A stretch of DNA of 64,000 nucleotides from contig OX485809.1 of NCBI GenBank assembly GCA_950295325.1, forward strand, positions 5,644,001 to 5,708,000, given 5' to 3'. Made by a program: the position numbers and the translations under genes. This DNA comes from Polytrichum commune (Eukaryota > Streptophyta > Polytrichopsida > Polytrichales > Polytrichaceae). Under the pieces are notes generated by a model. The model was not told the DNA's origin. It did not search any database and saw only the letters and a program-made list of their open reading frames with translations. This document shows positions 37,527 to 47,240 of this stretch, one piece after another. Numbering within the stretch: position 1 is the stretch's first letter; each line of letters opens with the position of its first letter.

Positions 37527-38028
37527 GGGCCACTTCACACGCAAGCCAAGAGCCGTGACCATGAAATTGTGAGAGCCCAAAAGAAAGTGTCCAAAGGACT
37601 GTCCCAACACACCTCCAAACTCATGTGGTGTGATCATGGATCTTCAAGTGTAGTGTGAAGTCATATGTGACCGGACCCTCAACCATATGCGATTTCAATA
37701 AATTTCTATTCATGCGGCTCCTCACACATGATAAAATACAACAAATCAACGGTTGTGAGTGTCCGGAGTGCCATGCTCTCCTGGTTTTGTGTTAGGCCCA
37801 CCTCCAAGAGGTGGTTTTCGAGAACAGTCCAAGTGACCATGAAACATGATCCATTTGATGCCACGTAGGAATCCACGTAGACTCTACATCCAGCTTACAT
37901 TCACCTACTCCATCGGTCCCTCGAGCGTAGTGTGAAAGTGAACTTGGACCGGGCTCCGCCTTTTTCCACCAATGAGAGTGCTTGAAGTGTAATGGTCACG
38001 GGCTCTCAGTCTCGTGTGTGAAGTGGCC
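37527..38028. mobile_element. AGGGCCACTTCACAC (Tourist/Harbinger-like) MITE, full copy
   Basis: About 500 bp, starting GGGCCACTTCACACGCAAGC with CCAAGAGCCGTGACCATGA, ending GGTCACGGGCTCTCAGTCTC then GTGTGTGAAGTGGCC. Both flanks are TGA (37524-37526 and 38029-38031), matching the TNA target duplications of PIF/Harbinger-type elements. Inside are secondary copies of the terminal motif (CTCAAGTGTAGTGTGAAGTC, CTCGAGCGTAGTGTGAAAG), as if one MITE had been built from nested ends. Confidence 0.72.
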
Positions 38029-38088
38029 TGAGATCCCACTCCTTTGCATCAATCAATCCAAAAACTTCCACATGAAACCCCACGCCAC

Positions 38089-38999
38089 GATCGTGTTGGT
38101 GGAAGAAGAAGAAGAAGAATTCCAATAATCAACATAAAAAAGTCACCAGATGATGGACGATGATCTCGTTATTTGTAAGTATCGTGCTGGTGGAAGAAGA
38201 AGAAGAAGAATTCCAATAAGTAACATAAAAAGGTCACCGGATGATGGATGATGATCTCGTTATTTGTAAGTATCGTGCTGGTGAAAAAAGAAGAAGAAGA
38301 ATTCCACTAAGTAACATAAAAAAGTCACCGGATGATGGATGATGATCTCGTTATTTGTAAGTATCGTGCTGGTGGAAGAAGAAGAATTCCAATAAATAAC
38401 ATAAAAAGGTCACCGGATGATGGATGATGATCTCGTTATTTGTAAGTATCGTGCTGGTGGAAGAAGAAGAAGAATTCCAATAAGTAACATAAAAAGGTCA
38501 CCGGATGATGCACGATGATCTCGTTATTTGTAAGTATCGTGCTGGTGGAAGAAGAAGAAGAAGAATTCCAATGAGTAACATAAAAAGGTCACCGGATGAT
38601 GCACGATGATCTCGTTATTTGTAAGTATCGTGCTGGTGGAAGAAGAAGAAGAAGAATTCCAATGAGTAACATAAAAAGGTCACCGGATGATGCACGATGA
38701 TCTCGTTATTTGTAAGTATCATGCTGGTGGAAGAAGAAGAAGAATTCCAATAAGTAACATTAAAAAGGTCACCGGATGATGGACGATGATCTCGTTATTT
38801 GTAAGTATCGTGCTGGTGGAAGAAGAAGAAGAAGAATAATTCCAATAAGTAACATAAAAAGGTCACTGGATGATGCACGATGATCCCGTTATTTGTAAGT
38901 ATCGTGCTGGTGGAAGAAGAAGAAGAAGAAGAATTCCAATAAGTAACATAAAAAGGTCACCGGATGATGGACGATGATCTCGTTATTTGTAAGTAAGTA
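38089..38999. repeat. Minisatellite, ten copies of a ~90-bp unit
   Basis: The unit contains GTATCGTGCTGGTGGAAGAAG, a variable (GAA)2-6 run, TTCCAATAAGTAACATAAAA, GGTCACCGGATGATGGACGA and TGATCTCGTTATTTGTAA. Ten copies of the GTTATTTGTAAGTA landmark are present, with few substitutions. Most length variation lies in the GAA run. The array starts just after a MITE (38028), and its last GTAAGTAAGTA served as the 8-bp target of the next MITE (39000). Confidence 0.92.
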
Positions 39000-39230
39000 C
39001 AGTAATCGGGGAGATTGTTTGGGCATGCATAATCGGTTGAGATCCTCCTAGTGTTTGCAAGTCCAACTGGTTACATGTTGACATCCTCCGGTTTTCCTTT
39101 ATCAAATGAAGGTATATTCTATACAATGATTGGTAATTCCCCTGCAGTCTTGATGAACTTCAACTGGTGGGTTATTTCTCAAACTCAACCGGTTCATCAG
39201 TAACTAACTGCCGGTTCTCCCCGATCATTG
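39000..39230. mobile_element. hAT-like MITE, copy 2
   Basis: 231 bp, inverted relative to the copy at 23080. Ends are CAGTAATCGGGGAGA and TCTCCCCGATCATTG. Perfect 8-bp duplication AGTAAGTA at 38992-38999 and 39231-39238. Internal AATCGGTTGAGATCCTCCTA and CTCAACCGGTTCAT match copy 1. Confidence 0.82.
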
Positions 39231-39552
39231 AGTAAGTAAGCAGGATCTGCACTGAAGGAAGTACACATCCCATACAACTTTTGCTGCTTTCGAACGTCCA
39301 TTTGGCTTGCACGGGTGACAGAGGAATCACCTGCTGCGTCCTCTGTGAGTGCCATATCTTGTCAGTAATTAATTTTCGCTTGGATTCAACCGTATAAAGT
39401 AGCACTCATTTAGTTGGGGATCAAAAGAAGAATAATTGCAGCACATGCATGACAAGGTATGAAAACCTCTCTGGTTTCTCTGGTTTCTTCCACGTGAGAA
39501 TATAAGTAAATCCGACTTACAGCATTCTTCAGCCCTGCTCACGTGTAGTGGT

Positions 39553-39965
39553 GTCCAGGGAGATTTTGGGGCGTAATCGGTCGACATCCTAGTGCATGTG
39601 TTCCAAGTCCAACATGTTACGCAGTGTTGACATAACATTACTTAGCTTAGCCATGGCGTTCTGTATGAATGTTCACCGAATGTTTGAGAATCTTAGGCAC
39701 GGTGTTCTGTTTGAATTCACCGAGTTTCTGAGGATCTTAGCCATGGCGTTCTGTTTGAACTCACCAATATGTGAGGATCTTAGCCACGCTCCACAGAAAG
39801 TCATGGCTAAGCTGAGTAATGTTATGGACGTCTTTACATTTTTATTTGTTTATTAATTAGGGATATGTTTTACAAATTCCTTCAAAATGATCGGTTGTAT
39901 TTCATGAGGTCTTGAACTTCAACTGGTTCATTTGTAACTAGCAGCTAGTTCTCCCCGTTCGTTGC
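39553..39965. mobile_element. hAT-like MITE, copy 3, degenerate and interrupted
   Basis: Retains GGGAGATTTTGGGGCGTAAT, CGGTCGACATCCTAGTG, CCAAGTCCAACATGTTAC, CTTCAACTGGTTCATTTGTAAC and TAGTTCTCCCCG of the hAT-like family. It is split by the element at 39631-39826. The ends are too decayed to show a target duplication. Confidence 0.6.
39631..39826. mobile_element. Small MITE with CATAACATTACTTAGCTTAG ends, nested in a MITE
   Basis: 196 bp with inverted ends CATAACATTACTTAGCTTAG CCATG / CATGG CTAAGCTGAGTAATGTTATG. Both flanks read GA. The first ten bases equal those of the large foldback at 22979, so both may be moved by the same transposase. The interior holds three diverged direct copies of a CATGGCGTTCTGT(A/T)TGAA(T/C)-CACCGA-like phrase. 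Confidence 0.7.
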
Positions 39966-41629
39966 TCACATGTTTGTTTTCTACTTTCATGTAAACATGG
40001 TTTCTCCCTCTTTGCAAACCCGGGATTCATGTAGAATCATCTTCATATTCCAACATTTTACCTGACTTAATCCCAATATCTACTTATTATAAAATTTTGG
40101 GAAACAAATAGGTAGATATGGATGTAGAACGTCATGCTTGGAACTTCATCGTCCGATTAGGCGACTTATGTGTGCACTTCTTGTGGGATGCACATGTTGA
40201 GCCACTTTCCACGTCATCATCTTCCTCACTAGAATGTGATTGGTGGAGGTGAAGGAGAAATTGGGTGTTCTGGGGGTAGAATTAACTTCTCAAAAATCAT
40301 GCAATATCGAGCCAATGCATATTATGTAATGAAGATGTAAGTCATTGCCGTGTTCTATGTTGATATACTTGGTTGGATTGGCTTATTATGAGGTTTTTTT
40401 GGGAACATTTGCACCAGGATGGACAGTTCAAGGGCACTGGTCAGTGCCATTTGTGACTAAAGATTGTCATGGGCGACCCGATTTAATTTGTTGAATCTCG
40501 TGCACCCACAAGATGTTCTTTGTGTGTTGCAAACATTGATATGTGCAAGTAGGTTGCCTCTTTACCAATGCAATTTATGTTGAGTCAAAACCACATCACA
40601 AAAAGTTATAACTTTGTTCATTCGTCCATTCTGCAACCACAGTAAGAATATATTATTTGTGTTTTGTTATCGTGGTACCAAGTGTTGAAAATGACGTGGA
40701 ATGACGTGGTAGCATGGAGGCTACTAATTGGATTGCTAAGAGGGTAAGAGCAAACTCGTGCTTGTTCAAAGTATATTGAGGCTTTGGTCATGATTGTTGT
40801 GGGAGGAATGGATATGGGTGTGGCTCTTTTTGTCAATTTGAGGAGGTTTGTTGAGGAGTAGTATATTGCCGACTTGTGGTCAATGGAGAGGGGTGGGGCA
40901 TGGACCCACAAGCATTTTCAACTGGTAGTGAAGGGGGGTTTTACTAGTCTATTGGTGTTGGACAAGAAGATCAAGGGTTGCTTTGTATAGGATGAAAGTA
41001 TGCCAACAGGTCAAGTTATGTTATGCAACAAGTTGAGGGATAGGGGTTTTGCATACCTTCAGGGGCATGATTGGGTATTGTGTGAAGGACAATGACAAGG
41101 AGCATTTTGAGTGCGTTCATCACAATGTGTTGGCTGAGGAAACGAATGACAGAATAATGAAGTACTTGAAATTCAAGAAGGTTGGTTTGAACTATTAAGT
41201 GAGTCTCTCATAGCAACACTTTGCAAAGCGCTTATCAATGGGCGTGCTTCTGTACGAAGAAGCTTTTGGGTGTTACCGTTGTTGGCGTTCTGTGCCACAT
41301 GTGCATGAGTGGGCAATATTACCACGTGGGTGATCATGTTGAGGTCCGCATGGATGGATGTCAAGTGTCACTACAAGAGAAAAAAAGGTTTTTAGTATAG
41401 TGTTTTAGCAAGCATGTGCTTATTGGACCAACACTTCATGAAAAAAATGAAATCGACATGTTTCTAGTATAAGTGTTGGAAAATAGTCATTGTGGACACA
41501 TTGACGCCCCGAAGTTGTTTATAGGAACGACTCACATCGTCCTATAAACAATCAGACAATTTGCCCAATAGATTGTGTGAATTATGGTCGGTAATTTTTA
41601 AGGCGTATGTGGAAAATCATGTACACAGT

Positions 41630-43045
41630 AAATAGTAGACAATTTCCAGTATATAATAAATAAAAGTTCGTTAATAATAAAATAATATACTATAAATAGT
41701 AAATAAGAATAGCACACCATTAATAGAACTAATATAATAATATAACAAAATAATAAATATCAGACCATAAATAATAAATAATATACTATATACAATAGCT
41801 AAGAATAACATACTGGAGGTAATAAATAATATATTATATAAAGTATATAATAATAAAATACTATAAATAATAAACAGAAGACCATTAATAGTACTAATAT
41901 ACTATGAATATTGAAAATTAAATATCAAACTATAAATAGTAAACAATATACTATATACAATAGCTAAGAATAACATACTGGAGGTAATAAATAATATATT
42001 ATATAAAGTATATAATAATAAAATACTATAAATAATAAACAGAAGACCATTAATAGTACTAATATACTATGAATATTGAAAATTAAATATCAAACTATAA
42101 ATAGTAAACAATATACTATATACAGTAGATAATAATAACATACTGAAAATAATAAATAATAAACATCATACCATTAATAGTAAATATTATACTATATACA
42201 ATAGATAATAATAACATACTGAAAATAATAAATAATAAAGATAAAGATAATAAATAATAAATATCAGACCATTAATAGTACTACTATACTATAAATAGTA
42301 AATAGTAAATATTATACTATATACAATAGATAATAATAATATACTGAAAATAATAAATAATAAAGATAAAGATAATAAATAATAAATATCAGACCATTAA
42401 TAGTAATACTATACTATAAATAGTAAATAGTAAATATTATACTATATACAATAGATAATAATAACATACTGAAAATAATAAATAATAAAGATAAAGATAA
42501 TAAATAATAAATATCAGACCATTAATAGTAATACTATACTATAAATAGTAAATAGTAAATATCATACCATAAATAGTAAATATTATACTATATACAATAG
42601 ATAATAATAACATACTAAAAATAATAAATAATAAATATAAAGATAATAAATAATAAATATCAGACCATTAATAGTAATACTATACTATAAATAGTAAATA
42701 GTAACTATCATACCATAAATAGTAAATATTATACTATATACAATAGATAATAGATAATAATAACATAATGAAAATAATCATATATAATCATATATAATAC
42801 TATAAATAATAAACTATAAACTATAAACAATGAATATTAGGCAGTACATAATAAATATGATAATAGAAACATTAAATACGAGGCAGTAAATAGCAAATAC
42901 GAGATATTTAATAATAAATAATAGGCAGTATACAACAAATACTGGATAATAAATTATAAGCAGTAAATAATAGACAATAAATAATATATGCCGTATATAG
43001 TTGATATTATATTATATACATTAAATAAAAAATAAATAGTAACTT
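41630..43045. repeat. AT-rich tandem repeats inside the CACTA-like element
   Basis: Nearly pure A/T with sparse G/C. A unit of about 165 bp (landmarks GCTAAGAATAACATACTGGA, AACAGAAGACCATTAATAGT) is repeated about twice from 41785 to 42110. A shorter unit of about 126 bp (landmarks TAATAACATACTGAAAATAA, AAAGATAAAGATAATAAATA, ATATCAGACCATTAATAGTA) follows in about four copies to 42740. Below this there is a TAATAAATA/CTATAAATAGTA sub-rhythm. The array degenerates by about 43040. Confidence 0.88.
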
Positions 43046-43089
43046 GGGGCCTCTATATACAAATGTTTTAAATACTTCTAATATATCAT

Positions 43090-43290
43090 GCGCGGAGTGG
43101 TGGCTTAGTGGCTAAGGCCTCTATGTGGGAGCCAAGAGGTTCAAGGATCAAATTTCTTGGCCCCCGCCCTTGGCTTAGCCTACTAGGTGAGTGTCTAGGC
43201 ACTTAAAACTATAGGTGCTTATAGATGGCAAAGCTCGGGAGGTGAGGATTGGACTTAGTAAGGGTGGATATCTCTTTTAAATGACACTCA
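43090..43290 (+). mobile_element. Second tRNA-derived SINE-like unit
   Basis: GTGGTGGCTTAGTGGCTAAGG (A box TGGCTTAGTGGC, 43101-43112) and AGAGGTTCAAGGATCAAA (B box GGTTCAAGGATC, from 43138) are spaced as in a tRNA gene. The cloverleaf itself is not maintained and the sequence runs on into a body with no relation to the 46219/49924 family. Only one copy is in the window and its 3' end is not defined. Confidence 0.5.
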
Positions 43291-43929
43291 TTTATTATAA
43301 AATAGGACCACTCATTATTCAACATATCAACCAATGATAGCCCTACACATGCATGCACGCTTTAACGTTAAATAATAATTTAGTGTGGAGCCCGTAAAAC
43401 TTTTAGTATATTTAGACATCATAAGCAATGGTCCTAAACATATTGGCTATGTCCAAATAGACAATCCATGGGGTGTAGGGCATGGTCCCCCAAGACATGT
43501 CGTAAACAACACATTTTCTAGTAATATATGCTATTAGGTTACGTCTTTGTTTACTTCAATAAATGTCTTGTTACATGTCTAGATTGTACACAATCTCTAG
43601 TAGTGTGTGTGGCTTCCGTATGGAGGATCATGATGAACCCTTGTGATATTGAAATGGAAAACATCTCCAATGTCTTCTTTGATACAGTCGTGCGGTCTCA
43701 AACATGAGTTATTTCAATGCTAAAAAAATAGCGCTTGACCATTGTACCAAGGAACAAGAAATTAAGTGCGCTCTATGTGAGGAAGTGCATGTTGTCGTGG
43801 ATGGTGATAGAGTGGACCCAGAGTTGGAGAATTTACAAAGGGCTTGGATGGCGGGGGCCATCAGCACATGCTTTGCTCGACCTCCTCTTAAAACTTCAAA
43901 GCGTCAATCCTATCGGCGCCGTCGCTCAT

Positions 43930-44430
43930 AGGACCACTTCACACACGAGCCAAGAGCCGTGACCATGAAATTGTGAGAGCCCAAAGAAAGTGTCCAACGG
44001 CCATCCCAAGACACCTCCAAACTCATGTAGTGTGGTCACGGACCCTCAAGTGTAGTGTGGAGCCATATGTGGCCGGGCCCTCAACCAAATGCTATTTCAG
44101 TGACTTTCTATTCATGCGGGTCCTCACACATGATCAAATAGAAGAAATCAACAGTTGTGAGTCTTCGGAGTGCCACAGTCTCTTGGTTTTGTGTTAGGCC
44201 TACCTTCAGGAGGTGGTTTTTGAAAATAGTCCAAATGACCATGAAACACAATCCATTTGATGCCATGTAGGAATCCATGTAGACTTTGTCTCCATCTTGC
44301 ATTCACATACTCCGTTGGTCCCTCAAGTTGTAGTGTGAAGCAAACTTGGAGCGACCCCGCCTTTTCCACCAATGAGAGTGCTTGAAGTGTAATGGTCAAG
44401 GGCTCACAGTCTCGTGTGTGAAGTGGCCCT
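43930..44430. mobile_element. AGGGCCACTTCACAC (Tourist-like) MITE, full copy
   Basis: Same structure and orientation as the 37527 copy: AGGACCACTTCACACACGAG at the left, CTCGTGTGTGAAGTGGCCCT at the right, with the internal CTCAAGTGTAGTGTGGAGCC and CCTACCTTCAGGAGGTGG landmarks. The right side is followed by TGA, which is also the left flank of the foldback at 44434. Open frames inside (for example 44148-44585 minus) are incidental. Confidence 0.7.
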
Positions 44431-44433
44431 GAT

Positions 44434-44661
44434 ACCAGGGCCACACCGAAAACCCCAGCAGCTCCAGTAGCCAAAAACACCAGTCCTACGTATTCTCCAA
44501 AAATACAGGGTTGGGATTTCAGTTGGCTGGAGCTACTGGAGTGGCTGGAAGAAGGGGGTAGCCTGCAACCAACAACTCCAACCAACTAAAATCCCAACCC
44601 TGTATTTCCAGAGAATACGTAGGGTTGGTGTTTTTGGCTGGGCCGCCCGGTGTGGCTCTAG
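44434..44661. mobile_element. Foldback MITE with CCAGGGCCACACCG ends
   Basis: Arms of about 95 bp: ACCAGGGCCACACCGAAAAC, CCAGTCCTACGTATTCTCC and ACAGGGTTGGGATTTCAGTTGG on the left are mirrored by CCAACTAAAATCCCAACCCTGT, GAGAATACGTAGGGTTGGTG and CGGTGTGGCTCTAGT. Flanks are TGA on both sides. It appears to have inserted exactly next to the preceding MITE, sharing its TGA. Confidence 0.7.
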
Positions 44662-45509
44662 TATGAAAAAGAGGTGGAGGAGGCCTTTGGAGGCCTCCAC
44701 TTGTACTTGAATTTTGGGATTAAAGTGACCTTCATGGAGGCCTTCCAACCGAGGCGTCTTTTTGTGGTGCTTTATTTGGGCGTACTAATTATCAATCTTC
44801 CCAATAACACCCATGAGTGCGTGTTCCTATTCGGAGTTACGCAATGCTATAACTACATAACGAGAATGGGAGGTGTCACCAAGCAAAGTCATTATTAAAT
44901 AATTATAAACATTATTAAATGCGCAATAATAGGTGCATCTACCCTATGTTCTATAACGTCCATTGAACTCCTATTTGAACTCTTGAGGAAGACATTATTG
45001 CACTGTGTAAATCCGCATAGTAACACGCACTAATTGGGATGATCGGTGTCGTCCCAGACCAAGGGTTTGAATTTGTTGCGCTTTCTTTGTACAAGTAACT
45101 TATAGACTTGCCTTTTAGGTTGGTGTTGGTGATGCGGCAGGCTATATATTGAACCCAATAAGTTAGTGTCAATTTAAGCCAATACAACTCATTCTCTAAT
45201 TCCAGCATCGTTTTCTAATGCTATGGTGGCTCCTGCACTTGAACCTATGCAACTGCAGCTACAGTGCCCACCACTTTAGGACGCAAATACAGTATCCAGG
45301 AAAGTAAATGTAGGCAAGTAGCCAAAACATCTCTTAAAGTTCTTCCAGAAGGTTCTTATAAGTACAGTATCACTGTGTGCATAAGTATCATGTGTGCCTT
45401 ATGTGGTCAATGGTCTTATGTGGCAACCTCGTTCAGAGGTTTAGTTACACTAGGGGGTTAGGAGACCAAAAGAAGGTTTAGTAACCAAGGAAATATTGGT
45501 TAACGACAC

Positions 45510-45896
45510 TGATTATTCTAATTAGCAAGGGAGGGCCAGTAGTGTGTGTGGGAAACTAGCGAAGGTGGAACTGTATTTTTTCTTTACACTATGAAATTAG
45601 TGCCACCAAAAGATCCAAGGGTTCGTTGTTCATCCCGATATTGTTCATTGCAAGTATCATCACTTGGCCCGATTCACTAAGAAACATGTGTTTGCATGTA
45701 ATTTTGTTTATCACTCTACAAACACCTTTGAGCACGCACTAATTTGTTGTCTGAAAAATCTATGGTAAATGAGCATGTGTTCATGAATTTAGTAGCACTC
45801 ATTAAAAATTATTCCAGCCCTCGGTAACTTTGAGATTTGGCTAAATAGTGTGCGTGCTTTGAGAATTAGTACTACCCATACTAATTGGAATGATCA
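45510..45896. mobile_element. MITE with TGATNAnnCCAATTAGT-type ends, copy 2
   Basis: Left end TGATTATTCTAATTAGCAAGG, right end ACTAATTGGAATGATCA (inverse TGATCATTCCAATTAGT). The body matches 20592-21003 (GTGTGGGAAACTAGCGAAGG, GAAATTAGTGCCACCAAAAG, TATGGTAAATGAGCATG). A third partial end (CGCACTAATTGGGATGATCG) sits at about 45029-45048. Confidence 0.62.
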
Positions 45897-46218
45897 ATGT
45901 TGTGCCGAACAATGTTCACCTCCAGCTAGACTCCTACAATTGTGTCAACCATCACAAACAGAAACCAACTTTGTTATGTTTTGAGCATCCATTGAAGTAG
46001 ACTTTGAGCTTGGATAACGATTATTGGCGGATGATCAGCCAAGGCATTGACTAAAAATGGTTGACATGGTCGACATGGCTTTCTTCGAATTCCAAATGTT
46101 TACATTAACGCTTGGAGCTTGCGTTTTGTTGTCAAACTAAAAGTCCAAGTTCAAATTGTTTCAATCACACCAAAGTGTATGTCTATCAATCAAACAAACA
46201 AAGAGTGATTGTTTGACA

Positions 46219-46587
46219 TGAGGCACCACGGGCCTTGGCTTGGTGGTTAGGGCTCATGGCCCCCAATGAGGAGGTTGTGGGTTGTATTCCCCATGCTGAC
46301 GTGGTGCTCACCACCTTAGTCCACCCAACTATGGTGGGGGGTCCTTGGACCTTGTTGTATGGGTACCTCAAAGCCCTTTGGGGGGATACCATGTCCGGTA
46401 TCTTCAAGGCACCAGTGGCTAGCTAGGAACTAGTATAGTGTGTCACTATAGTGTCCATCCTCGAAAGGGGAGAGTAGTATTGTCCCAATGTCCCTTTGTC
46501 CAGTGGGCATCGGGTCATTGGCATTACGAACGGACACTTTATTCACGCTGGCCCCTTAAAAGGGACCGGAGTTTCTATCTACCTATC
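46219..46587 (+). mobile_element. tRNA-derived SINE, copy 2
   Basis: 369 bp, + orientation, with A box TGGCTTGGTGG and B box GTGGGTTGTATTCC (one change from the other copies), the same body, and a CTATCTACCTATC tail. Perfect 13-bp duplication TGATTGTTTGACA at 46206-46218 and 46588-46600. Confidence 0.9.
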
Positions 46588-46736
46588 TGATTGTTTGACA
46601 GAATTTTGTGGGTGTTGTCAATCCAAACATCAAAATTGGGTGGAATTCTTTTGGATTATAACACCAGTTTTCTAAATTCTCACACCATTAATATAAAGTG
46701 CACGTTGTCATCAATCACATCAAACCATGAGATTGA

Positions 46737-47237
46737 GGGCCACTTCACACACGAGGCTGAGAGCCCGTGACCAATACACTTCAAGCACTCCCGTTGGTGG
46801 AAAAGGCGGAGCCGGTCCAAGTTCGCTTCACACTATACTTGAGGGACCAACGGAGTATGCGAATGCAAGATGGATGTAAAAGTCTACATGGATTCCTACA
46901 TGGCATCAAATGGATCATGTTTCATGGTCATTTGGATTATTTTTCTAAAACCACCTCTTGGAGGTAGGTCTAACACAAAACCGGGAGATCATGGCACTCC
47001 AAACGCTCACAACCGTTGGTTTATCATATTTTATCATGTGTGAGGACATGCATGAATAGAAATTCATTGAAATAGCATTTGGTTGAGGGCCCGGTCACAT
47101 ATGACTTCACACTACACTTGAGGATCCGTGACCACGCTACAAGATGTTGAAGGCGTTTTGGCACGACCTTTGGACACTTTCTTTTGGGCTCTCACGATTT
47201 CATGGTCATGGTTCTTGGCTCAAATGTGAAGTAGCCT
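46737..47237. mobile_element. AGGGCCACTTCACAC (Tourist-like) MITE, inverted copy
   Basis: Full-length copy in the opposite orientation to 37527: GGGCCACTTCACACACGAGG then CTGAGAGCCCGTGACC at the left, and CATGGTTCTTGGCTCAAATG TGAAGTAGCC at the right. Flanked by TGA on both sides (46734-46736 and 47238-47240). Confidence 0.72.
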
Positions 47238-47240
47238 TGA

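Larger units (their letters stand above)
41369..43605. mobile_element. CACTA-like DNA transposon (nonautonomous)
   Basis: Left end CACTACAAGAGAAAAAAGG and right end CAATCTCTAGTAGTG, whose inverse is CACTACTAGAGATTG. 3-bp target duplication TGT at 41366-41368 and 43606-43608. CACTAC(A/T)AGA ends and a 3-bp duplication are the hallmark of CACTA (En/Spm) elements. The 2.2-kb interior is mostly an AT-rich tandem array plus a SINE-like unit near 43090 and encodes no transposase. The host frame reads on across the insertion when one TGT is counted, which supports the boundaries independently of the termini. Confidence 0.65.
40690..43707 (+). pseudogene. Broken Rep-like HUH endonuclease ORF (Replitron/CRESS-like), split by a transposon
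   Basis: Fragments in shifting frames between about 40690 and 41368, resuming at 43609, look like an old Rep-type protein. A MERGG...HKHFQ block at 40883-40921 fits the HUH metal-binding motif (motif II) of rolling-circle Rep enzymes. GYCVKD at 41073-41090, in a different frame, fits motif III with its catalytic tyrosine. Downstream pieces include a CMSGQYY-like stretch and, after the insertion, a SVWRIM phrase. Several frameshifts and stops make it dead. HUH enzymes nick and rejoin single-stranded DNA. In eukaryotes such ORFs belong to Helitrons, Replitrons or integrated CRESS DNA. No helicase was found. The insertion at 41369-43605 carries TGT on both sides, and the same frame continues across it. 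Family assignment rests on motif spacing read by eye. Confidence 0.42.

Noticed and set aside
38089-38999. CRISPR array
   Set aside because: The whole 90-bp unit is repeated with no unique spacers. It is a minisatellite in a plant nuclear genome.
43090-43160. Functional tRNA gene
   Set aside because: A and B boxes are present, but acceptor and anticodon stems do not pair, and the unit continues as a SINE-like body.
46186-46426. Conserved 60-70-codon frames present at three places (7424, 46235, 49910)
   Set aside because: These lie inside the SINE copies. Similarity is due to the repeat, not to a protein.
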